This document shows, in pieces, positions 62,275-64,000 of a DNA stretch of 64,000 bases. Made by a program: the position numbers and the translations under genes. Source of the DNA: Aurantiacibacter atlanticus (GTDB taxonomy: Bacteria; Pseudomonadota; Alphaproteobacteria; Sphingomonadales; Sphingomonadaceae). Positions within the stretch are counted from its first letter, which is position 1; every line of letters starts with the position of its first letter. The stretch covers positions 124,001-188,000 of the forward strand of contig NZ_CP015441.1 in NCBI RefSeq assembly GCF_001077815.2. The letters are read 5' to 3'. Below the pieces are notes generated by a model. That model ran no database searches and was not told the DNA's origin. It saw only the letters and a program-made list of their open reading frames with translations.

Positions 62275-64000
62275 CGGCCCATCTCCTGGTCCTCTTCGAT
62301 GGAGACCTCATGGTGCTCTTCCGTCTCACGGCCGAACCCTTGACGGTTCTCCCGTTCGAGGATGCTTTCCTGGCCGTCGTCGCGTCCTCCGATCTGGCGC
62401 GTCTGCGCCACGACGTTCCGATTGAACGCGTTGCGCTCTTCGACGTCCCGCTGGGCCAGGCGCTGCCGTTCGCGATCGTCGCGCTTGCCGGTGTGCTTGA
62501 ACTTCGACAGGTCGTCGTGATCGCGCTGGTCGCTGGTTCCGTCGACCACTTCCTTGGCAGCGGTCCTGTGCTGCAACTCGGCCGCGGTTTGCTCCACCGA
62601 ACGATCAAGCGAACCCTCCACCTCCTCGCGCAACTTCTCGGCTTCGATCTCCGCCTGGCTGAGGACGACATCAACCCCGTCGCGCGTGTCCTTCGGCACG
62701 TTGTCCGGCCCCTCCCCCTCGCGCCCCCCGACACCCATTTCCGCGGCTTCCTCTTCGGTCGGCACGTATTCGGCAGCGCGCATGTCGGTGACGCGGCAGA
62801 AGCCTTCGGCGCGTTCGGGATAATCGTTCCAGGTGAGCCGGATGCGTGACGCCGGGAAGCCGTCGGGGAATTTGATGAAGCCGGTCAGGCTTTCCAGATT
62901 GCTGATGTCGTCCGGCATCACGAGCTCTTCGACATCCGAGCGCGGCGTGATGGTGGATGCGTCGCGGCTGTTGTTGTACCCGTAGGAATAGGCTTCATCC
63001 ATCAGCCGAACCTTGCGGTTGCCGATGAATTCGGAGCATCGCCGGGAGGTTTCCGGATCGGCAGTCTTGAGGATCAGCTTGGTGCCGGCAAGCGAAGCGA
63101 GATTGGTCGCGCCATGCTCGCCGTAGGTCTCTTCCAGCTTGTCGAAGGAATGCATGCCGAGGACGAACGCACCGCCGAACGCGCGGGCGGTCTGCAGGCC
63201 GTGATCGATTGCGGGAAGGCGGTGGAGCGCATGGACCTCGTCGATGAGGAACCATGTGCGCAGATTCCGGCTCCGCCTCATTTGGAACAGGGCATTGACG
63301 GCAAGGTCCATCCACAGCGTCAGCAGCGGCCGATTGAGTACGAGATCGGGGTGGGTGGAGGTGATGAAAAGGATCGAGCCTTCCCTAACGTCCTCGCTCA
63401 TCCATCGCTTGATCGAGAAGCCCTCTTCGCCCGGCTTGGGTTCGGGCAAAAAGCGGAAGGCGTTGGCGTTGGCGATGAAGGTGGTCCGGATCGATTCCGC
63501 CATCTTCGCGGCGGATGGGGACATCATCGGTCCGGCAATCGTGCCCTCGAGCTGGGCATGGATCGTCTTGAGGTCCGACATCATCAGGAAGTAGGCGAGA
63601 CCCCCATTCGAGCGGACGCCCATCTTGAGCATCTTGACGCACATCTCGACCATGAGTGTGCGGGCTGACTTCTGCCAGAAATCGTCCTCGACCGATTGCC
63701 CGCTGGGAACGAGCGCTGTGGCCGCGCTCATGAACTCGGCGTAGTTGCTGCAATCGTTGAAAATGGACCAGGGTTTGCAGCGCTTGTCCATCGGGTTGAG
63801 GATCACGTCGGTGTCCTCGTTGTAGAAGCTCTCGACGAAGGTTCCTGTGAGGTCGAAGATTACACAGCGATGGCCGCGTTCGCGCGCCTGCTTGACGATC
63901 TTCTTGAGCTCTGTGGTCTTACCGGCGCCGGTCGTGCCGACGAACATCGCATGGCTTTGTTCGAGGCGCCACGGATAGGGCAGTCCGGCAAGCCTGTAGG
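62271..64000 (-). CDS. TraD-type type IV coupling protein (partial)
   Basis: Open through the right edge; the visible part is about 576 aa. LAGLPYPWRLEQSHAMFVG leads into Walker A GTTGAGKTTE, then Walker B region TWFLIDEVHALH, the motif FGGAFVLGMHSFDKLEETYG and a C-terminal charged tail (about 90-150 residues of Arg/Asp/Glu). This is the DNA-pumping ATPase that links the relaxosome to the type IV secretion channel. The membrane anchor should lie off the window. It overlaps the next gene by GTGA. Confidence 0.93.
   Translation of the reverse strand, partial: YRLAGLPYPWRLEQSHAMFVGTTGAGKTTELKKIVKQARERGHRCVIFDLTGTFVESFYNEDTDVILNPMDKRCKPWSIFNDCSNYAEFMSAATALVPSGQSVEDDFWQKSARTLMVEMCVKMLKMGVRSNGGLAYFLMMSDLKTIHAQLEGTIAGPMMSPSAAKMAESIRTTFIANANAFRFLPEPKPGEEGFSIKRWMSEDVREGSILFITSTHPDLVLNRPLLTLWMDLAVNALFQMRRSRNLRTWFLIDEVHALHRLPAIDHGLQTARAFGGAFVLGMHSFDKLEETYGEHGATNLASLAGTKLILKTADPETSRRCSEFIGNRKVRLMDEAYSYGYNNSRDASTITPRSDVEELVMPDDISNLESLTGFIKFPDGFPASRIRLTWNDYPERAEGFCRVTDMRAAEYVPTEEEAAEMGVGGREGEGPDNVPKDTRDGVDVVLSQAEIEAEKLREEVEGSLDRSVEQTAAELQHRTAAKEVVDGTSDQRDHDDLSKFKHTGKRDDRERQRLAQRDVEERNAFNRNVVAQTRQIGGRDDGQESILERENRQGFGRETEEHHEVSIEEDQEMGR

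Noticed and set aside
58490..64000. oriT or nic site near the relaxase
   Set aside because: I looked for a clear inverted repeat near the transfer genes but the region is almost fully coding; no site can be supported.

Overview
The window looks like the metal-resistance cargo of a conjugative replicon (plasmid or ICE) from a high-GC alphaproteobacterium, most likely a member of the Sphingomonadales. This rests on protein style (CopA/CopB, CnrYXH-like and Czc/Cus modules typical of sphingomonads and erythrobacters), on codon use, and on the MobF relaxase plus TraD-type coupling protein at the right edge. I saw no transposase, CRISPR array, tRNA or rRNA.

Layout. (1) 1-1000: a mosaic edge with a truncated cyclopropane-fatty-acid synthase, the C-terminal scrap of another gene and a small unknown protein. 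(2) 1067-16006: a copper region built around a divergent promoter at 7608-7759. Leftward runs a nine-gene membrane/periplasmic operon (DUF2231, Met/His lipoprotein, DUF411, DUF5676, APC permease, glutaredoxin-MauE, K+ channel, DUF305, lipoprotein) that ends before a 13-bp hairpin. Rightward run a CnrY/CnrX/CnrH-type sigma module, then copA, copB, a SnoaL-like protein, a PepSY protein and a PQQ glucose dehydrogenase. The same promoter-like motif (GGGGA-N14-CGTA) lies in front of the leftward operon, cnrY and copA. (3) 16136-26967 (minus): a Cu/Ag export operon (unknown exported protein, cusC, cusB with fused CusF domain, cusA, cusF, a 39-aa membrane peptide, a multicopper oxidase and a Cu+ P-type ATPase). 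(4) 27081-35125: a CBS protein, a triple-fusion SDR/SPW/VKOR protein, a MerR regulator divergent from a cation transporter with a textbook 19-bp-spacer promoter, YnfA and a TonB-dependent receptor.

(5) 35566-39604 (minus): six metal-transport or accessory genes in which every stop overlaps the next start. (6) 40045-46188 (minus): czcCBA with a CzcI-like leader gene. (7) 46519-57052: a second MerR regulator divergent from a pbr-like plus-strand series: cation transporter, cytochrome c/FTR1 permease, multicopper oxidase, acetolactate-synthase-like enzyme, aldehyde dehydrogenase, signal peptidase II, then 1-Cys peroxiredoxin and a CYP152 peroxygenase. (8) 57319-64000 (minus): conjugation genes (TraD, MobF relaxase) and small linked genes.

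Together the genes cover oxidation and sequestration of periplasmic copper (CopA, CopB, two further multicopper oxidases, CusF), envelope-spanning export (Cus and Czc), inner-membrane export (P-type ATPase, CDF proteins) and envelope or redox protection. Control appears to be by one ECF sigma/anti-sigma/metal-sensor module and two MerR-family repressors/activators. No CopRS/CusRS two-component pair or CueR is visible.
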